NCBI GenBank assembly: GCA_024276995.1
Contig: JAJRWB010000049.1
Location: forward strand, 1 to 45,746
DNA from: Candidatus Eiseniibacteriota bacterium
Lineage (GTDB): Bacteria; Orphanbacterota; Orphanbacteria; Orphanbacterales; Orphanbacteraceae
Length of the DNA stretch: 45,746 nucleotides
Direction: 5' to 3'
A program made the translations under genes and the position numbers. Numbering within the stretch: the stretch's first letter is position 1; every line of letters begins with the position of its first letter. The notes under the pieces were generated by a model that was not told the origin of the DNA, did not search any database, and worked only from the letters and a program-made list of their open reading frames with translations. Shown piece by piece: positions 17,227 to 24,851 of this stretch.

Positions 17227-18477
17227 ATGTATGACGTGAATAAAATCCGGAAGAGCTTTCCCATCCTATCGAGGAAGATAGGCGGCGAGCCGCTCGTCTA
17301 CCTCGATAACGCCTCCACGTCGCAGAAACCGGAAACGGTGATCCGTGCGGTGACCGACTTCTACCGCGGGCACTGCGGCAATGTTCACCGCGGCGTCCAC
17401 ACTCTCACCGAGGAGACGACGGCGATCTACGAGGAGGCTCGGAGCGCCGTGGCGCGCTTCATCGGCGCCGCCGAGTCGGCGGAAGTGGTGTTCACGAAGA
17501 ACGCCACCGAGGCGATCCATCTCGTGGCGTGGTCATGGGCGTGGGAGCGGGTCGGTGAGGGGGACGAGATCATCCTTTCCGAAATGGAGCATCACTCCAA
17601 CCTGGTGCCGTGGCAGATCCTCGCCCGCGAGCGACGTGCGAAGCTGAAAATGCTCGGACTCGGTCCGGAGGAGACGCTCGACCCGCACGAGCTGGAGAGA
17701 CTGATCACCGAACGGACGAAGCTCGTCACTTTCGTCCATGTATCGAACACCCTCGGAGTGATCAACCCGGCGGAGGAGTTTTGCGCCATCGCCCGGCGGC
17801 GCGGGATTCCGGTGTTCATCGACGGCGCGCAGTCGGTGCCCCATATTCCGGTCGATGTATCGCGCCTCGGGTGCGACTTCCTCGCCTTCTCGGGCCATAA
17901 GATGCTCGGACCCGTCGGGGTCGGCGTCCTTTACGGGCGGCGTGAACGGCTCGAGGCGATGCGGCCCTTTCTCGCGGGGGGGGGGATGATCGACCGGGTG
18001 AGCGAGGAGGGCGCCACGTTCAACGCCGTGCCGTACCGCTTCGAGGCGGGCACGCCCGCCGTGGCGGACGCCGCCGGTCTCGCCGAAGCGGTCCGCTTCC
18101 TCGAGGAGATCGGCATGGAGAATGTGCGCCGCCACGAGGAAGCCCTCACCCGGCGCGCTCTCGAAGCGATGGGGAGGATTCGCGGCGTCTCGGTGTACGG
18201 TCCCGACGACCCGGCTTTGCGCACGGGGGTGATCTCGTTCAACCTCGCCGGCGTGGAACCGCACGCCCTCGGCCGCTTCCTCGATTCGAAGGGGGTGGCG
18301 ATCCGCGCGGGCGACCATTGCACCCAGCCGCTCCTGCGCGCCCTGGGTATCACCGCCACGGCGCGCGTGTCGTTCTATCTCTACAACACGCCGGAGGAAG
18401 TCGACTTCTTCATCGCTCTTCTCGAGCAGGCGGCGGAACGTCCCCGTCCGGAGTGGAGCCGCCTCGCCGGAAGGTGA
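17227..18477 (+). CDS. sufS: SufS-type cysteine desulfurase
   Basis: A 416-residue PLP enzyme of the class V aminotransferase fold. It shows VYLDNASTSQKP near the start, the PLP-stacking and phosphate regions (TKNATEAIHLVAWSW, EMEHHSNLVPWQ), the Schiff-base lysine in FSGHKMLGPVGVG, and the sulfur-carrying cysteine in IRAGDHCTQPLL, placed as in group II (SufS/CsdA) enzymes. It takes sulfur from cysteine for iron-sulfur cluster assembly. It follows the topoisomerase genes by 54 bp and may share their transcript. No SufU or SufBCD genes are visible here. Note the run of nine guanines near 17980, a spot prone to sequencing slippage, though the frame is intact. Confidence 0.95.
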   Translation: MYDVNKIRKSFPILSRKIGGEPLVYLDNASTSQKPETVIRAVTDFYRGHCGNVHRGVHTLTEETTAIYEEARSAVARFIGAAESAEVVFTKNATEAIHLVAWSWAWERVGEGDEIILSEMEHHSNLVPWQILARERRAKLKMLGLGPEETLDPHELERLITERTKLVTFVHVSNTLGVINPAEEFCAIARRRGIPVFIDGAQSVPHIPVDVSRLGCDFLAFSGHKMLGPVGVGVLYGRRERLEAMRPFLAGGGMIDRVSEEGATFNAVPYRFEAGTPAVADAAGLAEAVRFLEEIGMENVRRHEEALTRRALEAMGRIRGVSVYGPDDPALRTGVISFNLAGVEPHALGRFLDSKGVAIRAGDHCTQPLLRALGITATARVSFYLYNTPEEVDFFIALLEQAAERPRPEWSRLAGR

Positions 18478-18502
18478 CGGCCGTGCGCAAACCGCTCTCC
18501 CG

Positions 18503-18934
18503 CTATGCCCCCTGCACGCCCTTCGCCTTCTTCCCGGTGCGACACGTTCCCTCGAACTCGACGTCGTCCTGGATCACCAGGGAGGGAGCGTTGATATCGC
18601 CGATCATGGCACTCCCTTCCATCAGCTCGATCTTGTTTCCCGCCGTCACCTTCCCCTCGAGCCGGCCGTGCACTACCACCCGCTCGGCGTTCACCTCGGC
18701 GTCCACCTTCCCTTCCTTCCCCACCATCAGCGTGCCGCGCACCTGCAATTCGCCCTTATAGAAGCCGTCGATCTGCACATTCGACGACGTTTCGAGCTTG
18801 CCGTCGAACTTCGCGTCCGGGCCGAGCACCGAGAAGCCGCTCCCGGCGGGAGCGCCCCCTTTCTTCTCCGTCATCGGAGTGGGCGAAGGCTTCACAGGAT
18901 CGATGGTTTTCGTTTTCTCGTCCTTTCCGAACAT
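18503..18934 (-). CDS. bactofilin (polymer-forming cytoskeletal protein)
   Basis: About 143 residues: a disordered, charged N-terminus (FGKDEKTKTIDPVK), then the bactofilin beta-helix with repeating VLGPDAKFDGKLETSS, VQIDGFYKGELQV, VVVHGRLEGKVTAGN and SAMIGDINAPSLVI. Bactofilins form non-polar filaments on the inner membrane that position cell-wall enzymes. ATG 18932-18934 has a GAGGGAGAG before it; an ATG ten codons upstream (18964) is an alternative. It lies 46 bp downstream of the LytM peptidase start-to-stop boundary on the same strand, the usual bactofilin/LytM pairing. It ends in TAG, convergent with sufS. Confidence 0.92.
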   Translation of the reverse strand: MFGKDEKTKTIDPVKPSPTPMTEKKGGAPAGSGFSVLGPDAKFDGKLETSSNVQIDGFYKGELQVRGTLMVGKEGKVDAEVNAERVVVHGRLEGKVTAGNKIELMEGSAMIGDINAPSLVIQDDVEFEGTCRTGKKAKGVQGA

Positions 18935-18980
18935 CGGCTCTCCCTCGTTTCCATTCTGGGTCATGGCTCTTGTCGCCTGA

Positions 18981-19823
18981 CTACGGTTCCTCTCTTGGAG
19001 CGAGAAGCAACAGGGGGTCGACGGCGAAGCCGTCCTGACGGATCTCGAAGTGAAGATGAGGGGCGCTCGACAACCCCGTGCTCCCTAGGAACGAGATCGT
19101 GTCGCCGCGCTTCACCTTGTCTCCGGTGGCGACCACCAGCTTCGCGTTGTGACAGTACACCGTCACCAATCCGCCGCCGTGATCGATCACCGCGACGTTG
19201 CCGTACTTCCTGTCCCATCCCGCGCTGATAACGGTACCCGAAAGAGGCGTTTCGATCAGCGTATTTCGCGCCGCGGCGATGTCGATCCCCGAGTGGATCC
19301 CCTCTCCCTCTCTCACGTCGCCGAACGAGGAGGAGACGAACCCCTTCACCGGCCATCGTAGACGACCGAGACGGGGCGCGAGGATCTTCTCGATGCGCGC
19401 CGCATCCGCCCCGCCCGGCATGGCCGCCTCCTCGAGTTCCACGTCGGGCATCCCGGGAGGCCTCGTGTCGACCGGCGCACCGGGAGACCGCGTCGCCGAG
19501 GCGGACCCGGTGAGCACCGGCTCGGGGAGACCGACGAGCTTCCGGATCTTCCGATCCATTTCGCGAAGGCCTTCCACCTCCTCCCGGAGCGCGTCGTACT
19601 CCGCCTGCTTCTCGGTCAGTTCGCTGAGACGGATCTGCAACTCCGTCCAGTTGCGCACCTTCCACATCAGCTCGCCGTAGGTGACCAGGAGGAACACCAC
19701 GGCGATTCCCGTGACGAACAGAGCCGCGCCGATCATGTAGAGCGTCCCGAGAGAGAGACGCAGGTGATACGTCTTCCTCCCGTCGGAAGGAGTCACGATG
19801 ACGGAATAACTCTTCGCCGGCAT
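18981..19823 (-). CDS. M23 (LytM) family membrane-anchored peptidoglycan peptidase
   Basis: A 280-residue protein with one membrane helix (LGTLYMIGAALFVTGIAVVF, residues about 25-48), a coiled coil (ELQIRLSELTEKQAEYDAL, to about residue 90), a low-complexity linker, and a LytM domain with zinc ligands in HSGIDIAA and HLHFEI, plus GNVAVIDHGGGLVTVYCH. The fold cuts peptide cross-links in peptidoglycan in the periplasm. Gene pairing with a bactofilin is known to matter for cell shape (for example CcmA with Csd1 in Helicobacter), so a cell-shape role is likely. ATG start; ends in TAG. Confidence 0.92.
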   Translation of the reverse strand: MPAKSYSVIVTPSDGRKTYHLRLSLGTLYMIGAALFVTGIAVVFLLVTYGELMWKVRNWTELQIRLSELTEKQAEYDALREEVEGLREMDRKIRKLVGLPEPVLTGSASATRSPGAPVDTRPPGMPDVELEEAAMPGGADAARIEKILAPRLGRLRWPVKGFVSSSFGDVREGEGIHSGIDIAAARNTLIETPLSGTVISAGWDRKYGNVAVIDHGGGLVTVYCHNAKLVVATGDKVKRGDTISFLGSTGLSSAPHLHFEIRQDGFAVDPLLLLAPREEP

Positions 19824-20765
19824 ACTCTGGAAGCTCCCGGTCGATGCTGCGAGGGGCGGGTCGGTTATTCATGTCATGAAGAGGGAGGAAAGTCAACGAC
19901 AATGGCGGGCGGTGGGGAGAACAGACAGAAGGGCGGGGGTCTTCCGGACGGTCATCGGAAAAGGGTGCTACCGTTTGCGATTGAGTTTCCCATCATCCTG
20001 ACCGTTTCAACCCCCGCCTTCCATCCGTGTTTTCCGAGGTGGAACCTCCTTGTTCGTACGCCGTTCTCGCGGCGGTCCCCATTCAAGGCACAGGGAACGG
20101 AAGCTCCCACACATCCCGCTCCGCGCGCCCCCGTCGAAGCTTGGAGGGCAATGCCGTTGCCGCTTCGACCTGGCGTTCGTGAGAACACCTCTTCCTGCTC
20201 TCAAGGAACGTGCCAATTTTGCGCGGATTCATCTTCTTGGGCTGTCCGGCCTTAACAGAAACAATATCAACAGATTCCAGAATCCATGCGGCGACAGGCC
20301 CTCCACGGCCGGCCGGGAATGTGTACAAAAACGAGGACGGTTTCTGTCCCGTGGGGTAGCCGGGTCGTTTCCGGCGAGGACCGATTCCGAACGGAAGTGG
20401 GTGAATATTGAACCCTTTGGTGCACCCGATCGGATCGATTTCGAGATCCGATGCAACCCGGCGGCGGGTCGCGGTGTATAACTTGCAGGCCGGTGTGGAG
20501 TTGAAACCGTCCGCCCCGATTATCCCGTCGATGGTACGTCGTTTGCTCAGGGAGTACGGCGGGGAAGGGGGCTGGAAGCGGTTTCGATCGTCAAGGCTCG
20601 TGCGGATCACTTGGGGAAGCGTGCACGAGGTCGACTTTCCGGATAATGGAAACGAGCACTCCTTATCCTGGTTGGAAAGTGACCCCCCTCCCCGTTTTTC
20701 GAAAAGGGTGCAACTTTCGAGTGAATTATGTAAGTTGAAGTTAAGAAACAACTGAATAACAGATT

Positions 20766-20877
20766 GGGCCGGAAGAGTCCTCCACATTCCCAATTCTTCG
20801 GGAAATTCGGCAATTATCGGGAGAGGGCGATTCGTCGTTTTCTCCTCCTTCACTATCTCCAATAGCTCTTCCGGCCC
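20766..20877. repeat. 12-bp perfect inverted repeat enclosing 88 bp
   Basis: GGGCCGGAAGAG at 20766-20777 is exactly complementary to CTCTTCCGGCCC at 20866-20877. The enclosed 88 bp contain shorter self-complementary pieces (TTCCC with GGGAA around 20787-20804). Directly after the right arm on the plus strand is GTTTTTATG, a short T run. The whole could fold as a branched RNA closed by a 12-bp stem, or mark the ends of a small element. No target duplication is visible. Confidence 0.5.
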
Positions 20878-21110
20878 GTTTTTATGCCCTGGAAAGAAGA
20901 CCGGATCAAGGATCTCCCCCGCTATTCTTTCTTGCCTCACCCAGATGATTCTGACATCATGGATGCCTCCGAAACGATGAAACTTTGCCGATCCGGTGCG
21001 TGACGCCGTTTCACCTCTCGTCGAGGCCAGCCCGGGCATGCCGGCGGCGGGCCGCCGCCCGACGGCCGGCCACCACGGCCGCGCGGCTGCCTTCCGCCCC
21101 TTCCTTTCCG

Positions 21111-21139
21111 TGGGCAACTGCAAAACCGCGACATATATT
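21111..21139 (+). promoter_or_regulatory. promoter of the caspase-like protein gene
   Basis: TGGGCA (21111-21116, four of six to consensus) and TATATT (21134-21139, five of six) with a 17-bp spacer. The expected transcript start near 21146 gives a 30-nt leader containing the GGAGG at 21165-21169. Confidence 0.5.
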
Positions 21140-21175
21140 GAGAGTGCCTGGGGACGCACGACGTGGAGGATGCGG

Positions 21176-23200
21176 ATGGCACTATCGAAAACTCTCGATC
21201 GCCGGACGGGAAGCGACGACGTCGCCGCGCGCGCCGGGCCGGGCGCCGGGCTGCGCGTTCGCCCGGGCGTTCGCACCGCCGGGGCGCTCGCTGTCGCCGC
21301 GCTGCTGGTCGTTCCCGCGCCGGCGGCCGCCTCGCTGCAGGCGGTTCTGGTCTCGGGATTCACCGACGCCGGTTTCCGGGCCGACCTCTCCCACATGTAC
21401 ATCACGCTCCTCGAGAGCGGCTACCAGGAGGAGAACATCCTCGTCTGCTACAACCTGGGACAGTCGCTCGACCTGAACGGCGACAGGATCAACGACGTCG
21501 ATTTCCCCTGCCGGGACTCGGCCGACGTGGCCGCCGCCTTCGACACGGTGGCGGCGCGCGTCACGGGGGGGGACGTCATCGTCTTCTTCGCCACCGGTCA
21601 CGGCGGCTCGACGGTCCGCGCGGGAAACGGCTACCCGAACAGCGGAATTTTCACGGAGAGCTGGGCGGATACGGTCTGGGATATCGAGGTGACGGGTTAT
21701 TTCAAGGATATCGATGCCGCCGCGGGAAGCCCGACGCGAAAGATCTGCCTCGTCGTGACGTGCCGGTCGGGGGGATTCATCACGAAGTTCGACGGGAAGG
21801 GGGACGATCTCGACGACCTGAAGAACATATCGGTCGCCACGTCGGTGAGATACGATCAGCGTGCCACCTACTACGCCGACGGCTACCCGATGACCCAGTG
21901 GTGGACCTCGGCGCTGAGAGGGCAGGATTGGGACGGGAACCCGGTCGACGCCGATCGCAACAACGACGGGTCGGTCAGTCTCCGTGAAGCGTTCCGCTAC
22001 GCGGGAAGCCGGTCGAAAGAGAGCGACAAGACGCCCCAGTACTTCGCCGACGGATGTCTCCTCGATCATTTCACCGCCCTGAACGGCGGCCAGCTCCCCG
22101 TCCCCGTGGTGACGATCAACATGACGTGCTGCCCCCCGGAGCCGCCCTACCCGTGGGACCCGGTCGGCTGCGGCGGCCTCGGCATCAATGTCAACGCGAA
22201 CCTGGGCAAGACGGGCACGATCGAGATGATCGCCCGGCTCGCCAACGGCGGGACGGCCCCCTCGCCCGCCGGGCAGCTCCACTATTTCTACCGTGATCCG
22301 ACACTCTGTCTCGGCTTCCACGACACCGGCTGGCAATCGGCCGGCACGGAGCCGATTCCGCCTCTCCTCCCCGGCGACACCCTCGACATGCCGCCCGTTG
22401 CATTCGCCCCGCCGCCAGCCAACTCTTTCGGCGAAACGAACTGGACACTGGCCGCCCGGGTCGACGACCCGGCGAATCCCCCCGGGTCGGGGTGGCTCGA
22501 CGACGACTTCCAAGTGAAGATGGTGAACCGGTGGACGATCGACGGGGCTCCGGGCGAGATTCACGAGACACATCTTTACGCGGTGAACCCGGAACCGGAG
22601 AGCGCGGCGGTGGTTCTCGCCGTCGACGCGACGCTCTATCCGGCCGAATGGAACGTGCAGATCGTCCCCGCTCCGGGCGACACGCTCCTTTTCGGGCCGG
22701 GTGAGGAGAGAGTGGTTACCGTCACGATGGAGGCGGTGGGGACGGCCCACACGATCGGAACGGCCGGCATCGTCGAATACCTTCTCCCGAAGGATAACAA
22801 CGGCTCGTGCGAAGAGAGCGGCTGCGTCGACACGACGTGCGGAGGCTATGTCCGGATGGTGGGAGGCGCGACGATCTCATTGGTCACGGGACCGACCGCC
22901 GTCGAGAGAGCGGAAAGCGCCCCGCCCGCCGCACGACTCGCCGTGCTCCCTTCGGTGTTCACCGGCGAAACCCGGATCACCTTCTACCTGGTGGAGCGAT
23001 CGGCGGTGAACGTGACGGTTTACAACGCCGCAGGGAGGCGGGTCCGAACGGTCGCGAATGCCGTTTTCGACCCGGGAGAGCATGCGGTTTCATGGAACGG
23101 TCTCGACGACCGCGGCAAGATCGCCGGCCCGGCGGTCTATTTCGTGCGGGCCGTGACGAACCGATCCGCCCGGGTCCGAAGAGTGATCAGACTGGAGTGA
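21176..23200 (+). CDS. secreted caspase-like (C13/C14-type) peptidase with C-terminal sorting-type domain
   Basis: A 674-residue exported protein. ATG 21176 is chosen because GGAGG ends six bases before it. An N-terminal signal segment (TAGALAVAALLVVPAPAAA, residues 34-52) leads into a caspase-hemoglobinase fold: catalytic His142 in ATGHGGS and Cys196 in VVTCRSGGF. Two calcium-loop-like sequences follow (LNGDRINDVDF; DRNNDGSVSLREAF, EF-hand/dockerin type). The middle is beta-rich with many cysteines (MTCCPPEPPYP, CEESGCVDTTC). The last 80 residues form a FlgD-like Ig domain (ITFYLVERSAVNVTVYN, WNGLDDRGKIAGPAVYFVRA) of the type that acts as a sorting signal in FCB-group bacteria. Secretion and proteolysis are inferred from these motifs; the substrate is unknown. 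Confidence 0.85.
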   Translation: MALSKTLDRRTGSDDVAARAGPGAGLRVRPGVRTAGALAVAALLVVPAPAAASLQAVLVSGFTDAGFRADLSHMYITLLESGYQEENILVCYNLGQSLDLNGDRINDVDFPCRDSADVAAAFDTVAARVTGGDVIVFFATGHGGSTVRAGNGYPNSGIFTESWADTVWDIEVTGYFKDIDAAAGSPTRKICLVVTCRSGGFITKFDGKGDDLDDLKNISVATSVRYDQRATYYADGYPMTQWWTSALRGQDWDGNPVDADRNNDGSVSLREAFRYAGSRSKESDKTPQYFADGCLLDHFTALNGGQLPVPVVTINMTCCPPEPPYPWDPVGCGGLGINVNANLGKTGTIEMIARLANGGTAPSPAGQLHYFYRDPTLCLGFHDTGWQSAGTEPIPPLLPGDTLDMPPVAFAPPPANSFGETNWTLAARVDDPANPPGSGWLDDDFQVKMVNRWTIDGAPGEIHETHLYAVNPEPESAAVVLAVDATLYPAEWNVQIVPAPGDTLLFGPGEERVVTVTMEAVGTAHTIGTAGIVEYLLPKDNNGSCEESGCVDTTCGGYVRMVGGATISLVTGPTAVERAESAPPAARLAVLPSVFTGETRITFYLVERSAVNVTVYNAAGRRVRTVANAVFDPGEHAVSWNGLDDRGKIAGPAVYFVRAVTNRSARVRRVIRLE

Positions 23201-24581
23201 ACACTCCCCGCTCGAGGTAGACGCCGCTTCCCTTCTCGCCGTGGAAGGTGTCGCCGTCGACGAGGAGTTCCCCGCGCCGATAAACGCGCACCGGAACGCC
23301 CTTCACCTTCATTCCTTCGTAAAGGGAATAATCGACGTTCATGTGGTGGGTTTTCGCGGAGATCGTCTTCTCCTTCTCCGGATCCCAGACGACGATATCG
23401 GCGTCGCTTCCGGGAAGAAGCGCGCCCTTGCGCGGGAAAAGGCCGAACAGCTTCGCCGGGTTCGCCGACGTGATCTCGACGAAGCGGCTGACGTCGTAGC
23501 GCCCTTCGTTCACGCCGCCGTGGTACATCACCATCATCCGGTCCTCGATACCGGGCGCGCCGTTGGGGATTTTCGAAAAATCATCTTTGCCGAGATCCTT
23601 CTGGCCGTCGAAGCAGAATGGGCAGTGGTCGGTGGAAACGACCTGGAGGGTGTCGTCGGCGAGACCCTGCCATAGGTGGGGCCAGTTGTCGGCCGAGCGG
23701 ATCGGCGGGGACATCACGACCTTCGCCCCCTCGAAACCGCGAAGCTCATAGTCCTCGAAGCGCTTGTAGAGGTACTGCGGGCATGTCTCCGCGTACGCCG
23801 GCAGGCCGCGGGAACGCGCGCGGCGGACCTGGTTGAGCGCCAGGGCGCACGTGAGATGGACGATATAGATCGGCGCGCCCGCCATCTCGGCGACGGCGAT
23901 CGCCCGGCCGGTCGCCTCCCCTTCCGCCTCGGGCGGCCTCGTCAGCGCGTGGTATTTCGGCGCGAGATTCCCCTTCTCATGCGCCTCGCGAACGAGCACA
24001 TCGATGACGTCGCCGTTCTCGGCGTGCACCATGACGAGCATCCCGCTGTCCCGAGCGATACGGAGCGTCTGGAAGAGGTCCTCATCGCTCACCTGGAAAA
24101 GCCCCTTGTACGCCATGAAAACCTTGAGGCTCGTGATCCCCCGTTTCCGCATGGTGGGAAGCTCGGCGAGAACCGCGTCATTGAAGTCGGTGACGGCGAG
24201 GTGGAAGCCATAATCGATCACCGCCTTGCCGTCCGCCTTCTCGTGCCAGCGGTCGACCGCTTCGGTGAGAGTCTCCCCCGGGGTCTGGATGGCGAAATCG
24301 ATGTGCGACGTGGTGCCGCCGAAAGCCGCCGCCATATGCCCCGTGAAGAAGTCGTCGTTCGAGACGGTGCCGCCGAAGGGGAGATCGAGGTGGGTATGAA
24401 CGTCGATCCCCCCCGGGAAGAGAAACTTCCCCGACACGTCGACCACTTCGCCGGCGCCCTGCCCGATGTTCCTCCCCGTGTCGGAGATCTTTCCGTTCTC
24501 CACGAGAAGGTCGCCCTCGTACGCGCCGCCGGCGTTCACGATGATCCCGCCGCGGAAGAGTATCTTTCTCTCACTCGCCAT
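23187..24581 (-). CDS. dihydropyrimidinase / D-hydantoinase
   Basis: A 464-residue cyclic amidohydrolase. Metal-binding residues are all present: FPGGIDVHTHLDLPFGG, the carbamylated-lysine motif SLKVFMAYKG, MVHAEN, YIVHLTC and STDHCPF. The beta-sandwich returns at the C-terminus (GALLPGSDADIVVWDP). The family opens dihydropyrimidine or hydantoin rings in pyrimidine breakdown. No dihydropyrimidine dehydrogenase or beta-ureidopropionase gene is nearby, so the exact substrate is open. It starts at ATG 24581 and ends in TGA, overlapping the 3' end of the caspase-like gene by 14 bp. Confidence 0.92.
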   Translation of the reverse strand: MASERKILFRGGIIVNAGGAYEGDLLVENGKISDTGRNIGQGAGEVVDVSGKFLFPGGIDVHTHLDLPFGGTVSNDDFFTGHMAAAFGGTTSHIDFAIQTPGETLTEAVDRWHEKADGKAVIDYGFHLAVTDFNDAVLAELPTMRKRGITSLKVFMAYKGLFQVSDEDLFQTLRIARDSGMLVMVHAENGDVIDVLVREAHEKGNLAPKYHALTRPPEAEGEATGRAIAVAEMAGAPIYIVHLTCALALNQVRRARSRGLPAYAETCPQYLYKRFEDYELRGFEGAKVVMSPPIRSADNWPHLWQGLADDTLQVVSTDHCPFCFDGQKDLGKDDFSKIPNGAPGIEDRMMVMYHGGVNEGRYDVSRFVEITSANPAKLFGLFPRKGALLPGSDADIVVWDPEKEKTISAKTHHMNVDYSLYEGMKVKGVPVRVYRRGELLVDGDTFHGEKGSGVYLERGVFTPV

Positions 24582-24634
24582 GATGATCCCCCGTCCGATT
24601 CGGTTGAAACTTCTTCTTAAGATTCGTTGCCATA

Positions 24635-24640
24635 ATTATA
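24635..24640 (-). promoter_or_regulatory. -10 element of the dihydropyrimidinase gene
   Basis: A consensus TATAAT on the minus strand, 54 bp upstream of the ATG, in an AT-rich patch. No good -35 is found at 16-18 bp, so an activator or another sigma factor might be needed. Confidence 0.4.
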
Positions 24641-24737
24641 GGACGAAATACAGGTAAAATCCCCGATCTCTTGCATCGTTGTCCCACCGGGACTCCGCGA
24701 GGACGAGAAAGAGCGGCGGTCGATCCGGGATTTCACC

Positions 24738-24773
24738 GCTCACGGCGGTGTGAGCGCGGCCGATCAGTATAAT
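24738..24773 (+). promoter_or_regulatory. operator-like palindrome and -10 element before the hybrid histidine kinase
   Basis: GCTCAC (24738-24743) and GTGAGC (24750-24755) form an 18-bp dyad with a 6-bp centre, overlapping a second hairpin of CACCGC (24734-24739) with GCGGTG (24745-24750). A consensus TATAAT lies at 24768-24773 and the dyad covers where its -35 should be; no -35 consensus is present. This is the layout of an activator or repressor site. Confidence 0.4.
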
Positions 24774-24851
24774 AATGCCGATACGTGCCTTGTGGAATTA
24801 TTCCGTTCACGCTGGATACCCCCCTTCCGCCGCGAACGACCGAGGACCGCA

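Larger units (their letters stand above)
19824..21175. other. 1.35 kb region without a convincing gene
   Basis: Base composition falls well below that of the surrounding genes, most clearly from about 20640 to 20990. No frame shows a recognisable domain. On the minus strand one frame has no stop from 21405 to 20083, which is long for DNA of this composition; a stretch of about 70 residues within 20730-20945 (for example IWVRQERIAGEILDPVFF) looks protein-like, the rest does not, and no start with a ribosome site is present. The region also contains hairpin-forming sequence and a 12-bp inverted repeat, listed separately. It may be a decayed or foreign gene, or hold an RNA gene. Confidence 0.5.

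Noticed and set aside
20083-21405. A 440-residue minus-strand protein
   Set aside because: The upstream third is a shadow of the caspase-like gene, there is no ribosome site, and most of the remaining translation does not look like protein. It is reported only as an unexplained open frame.
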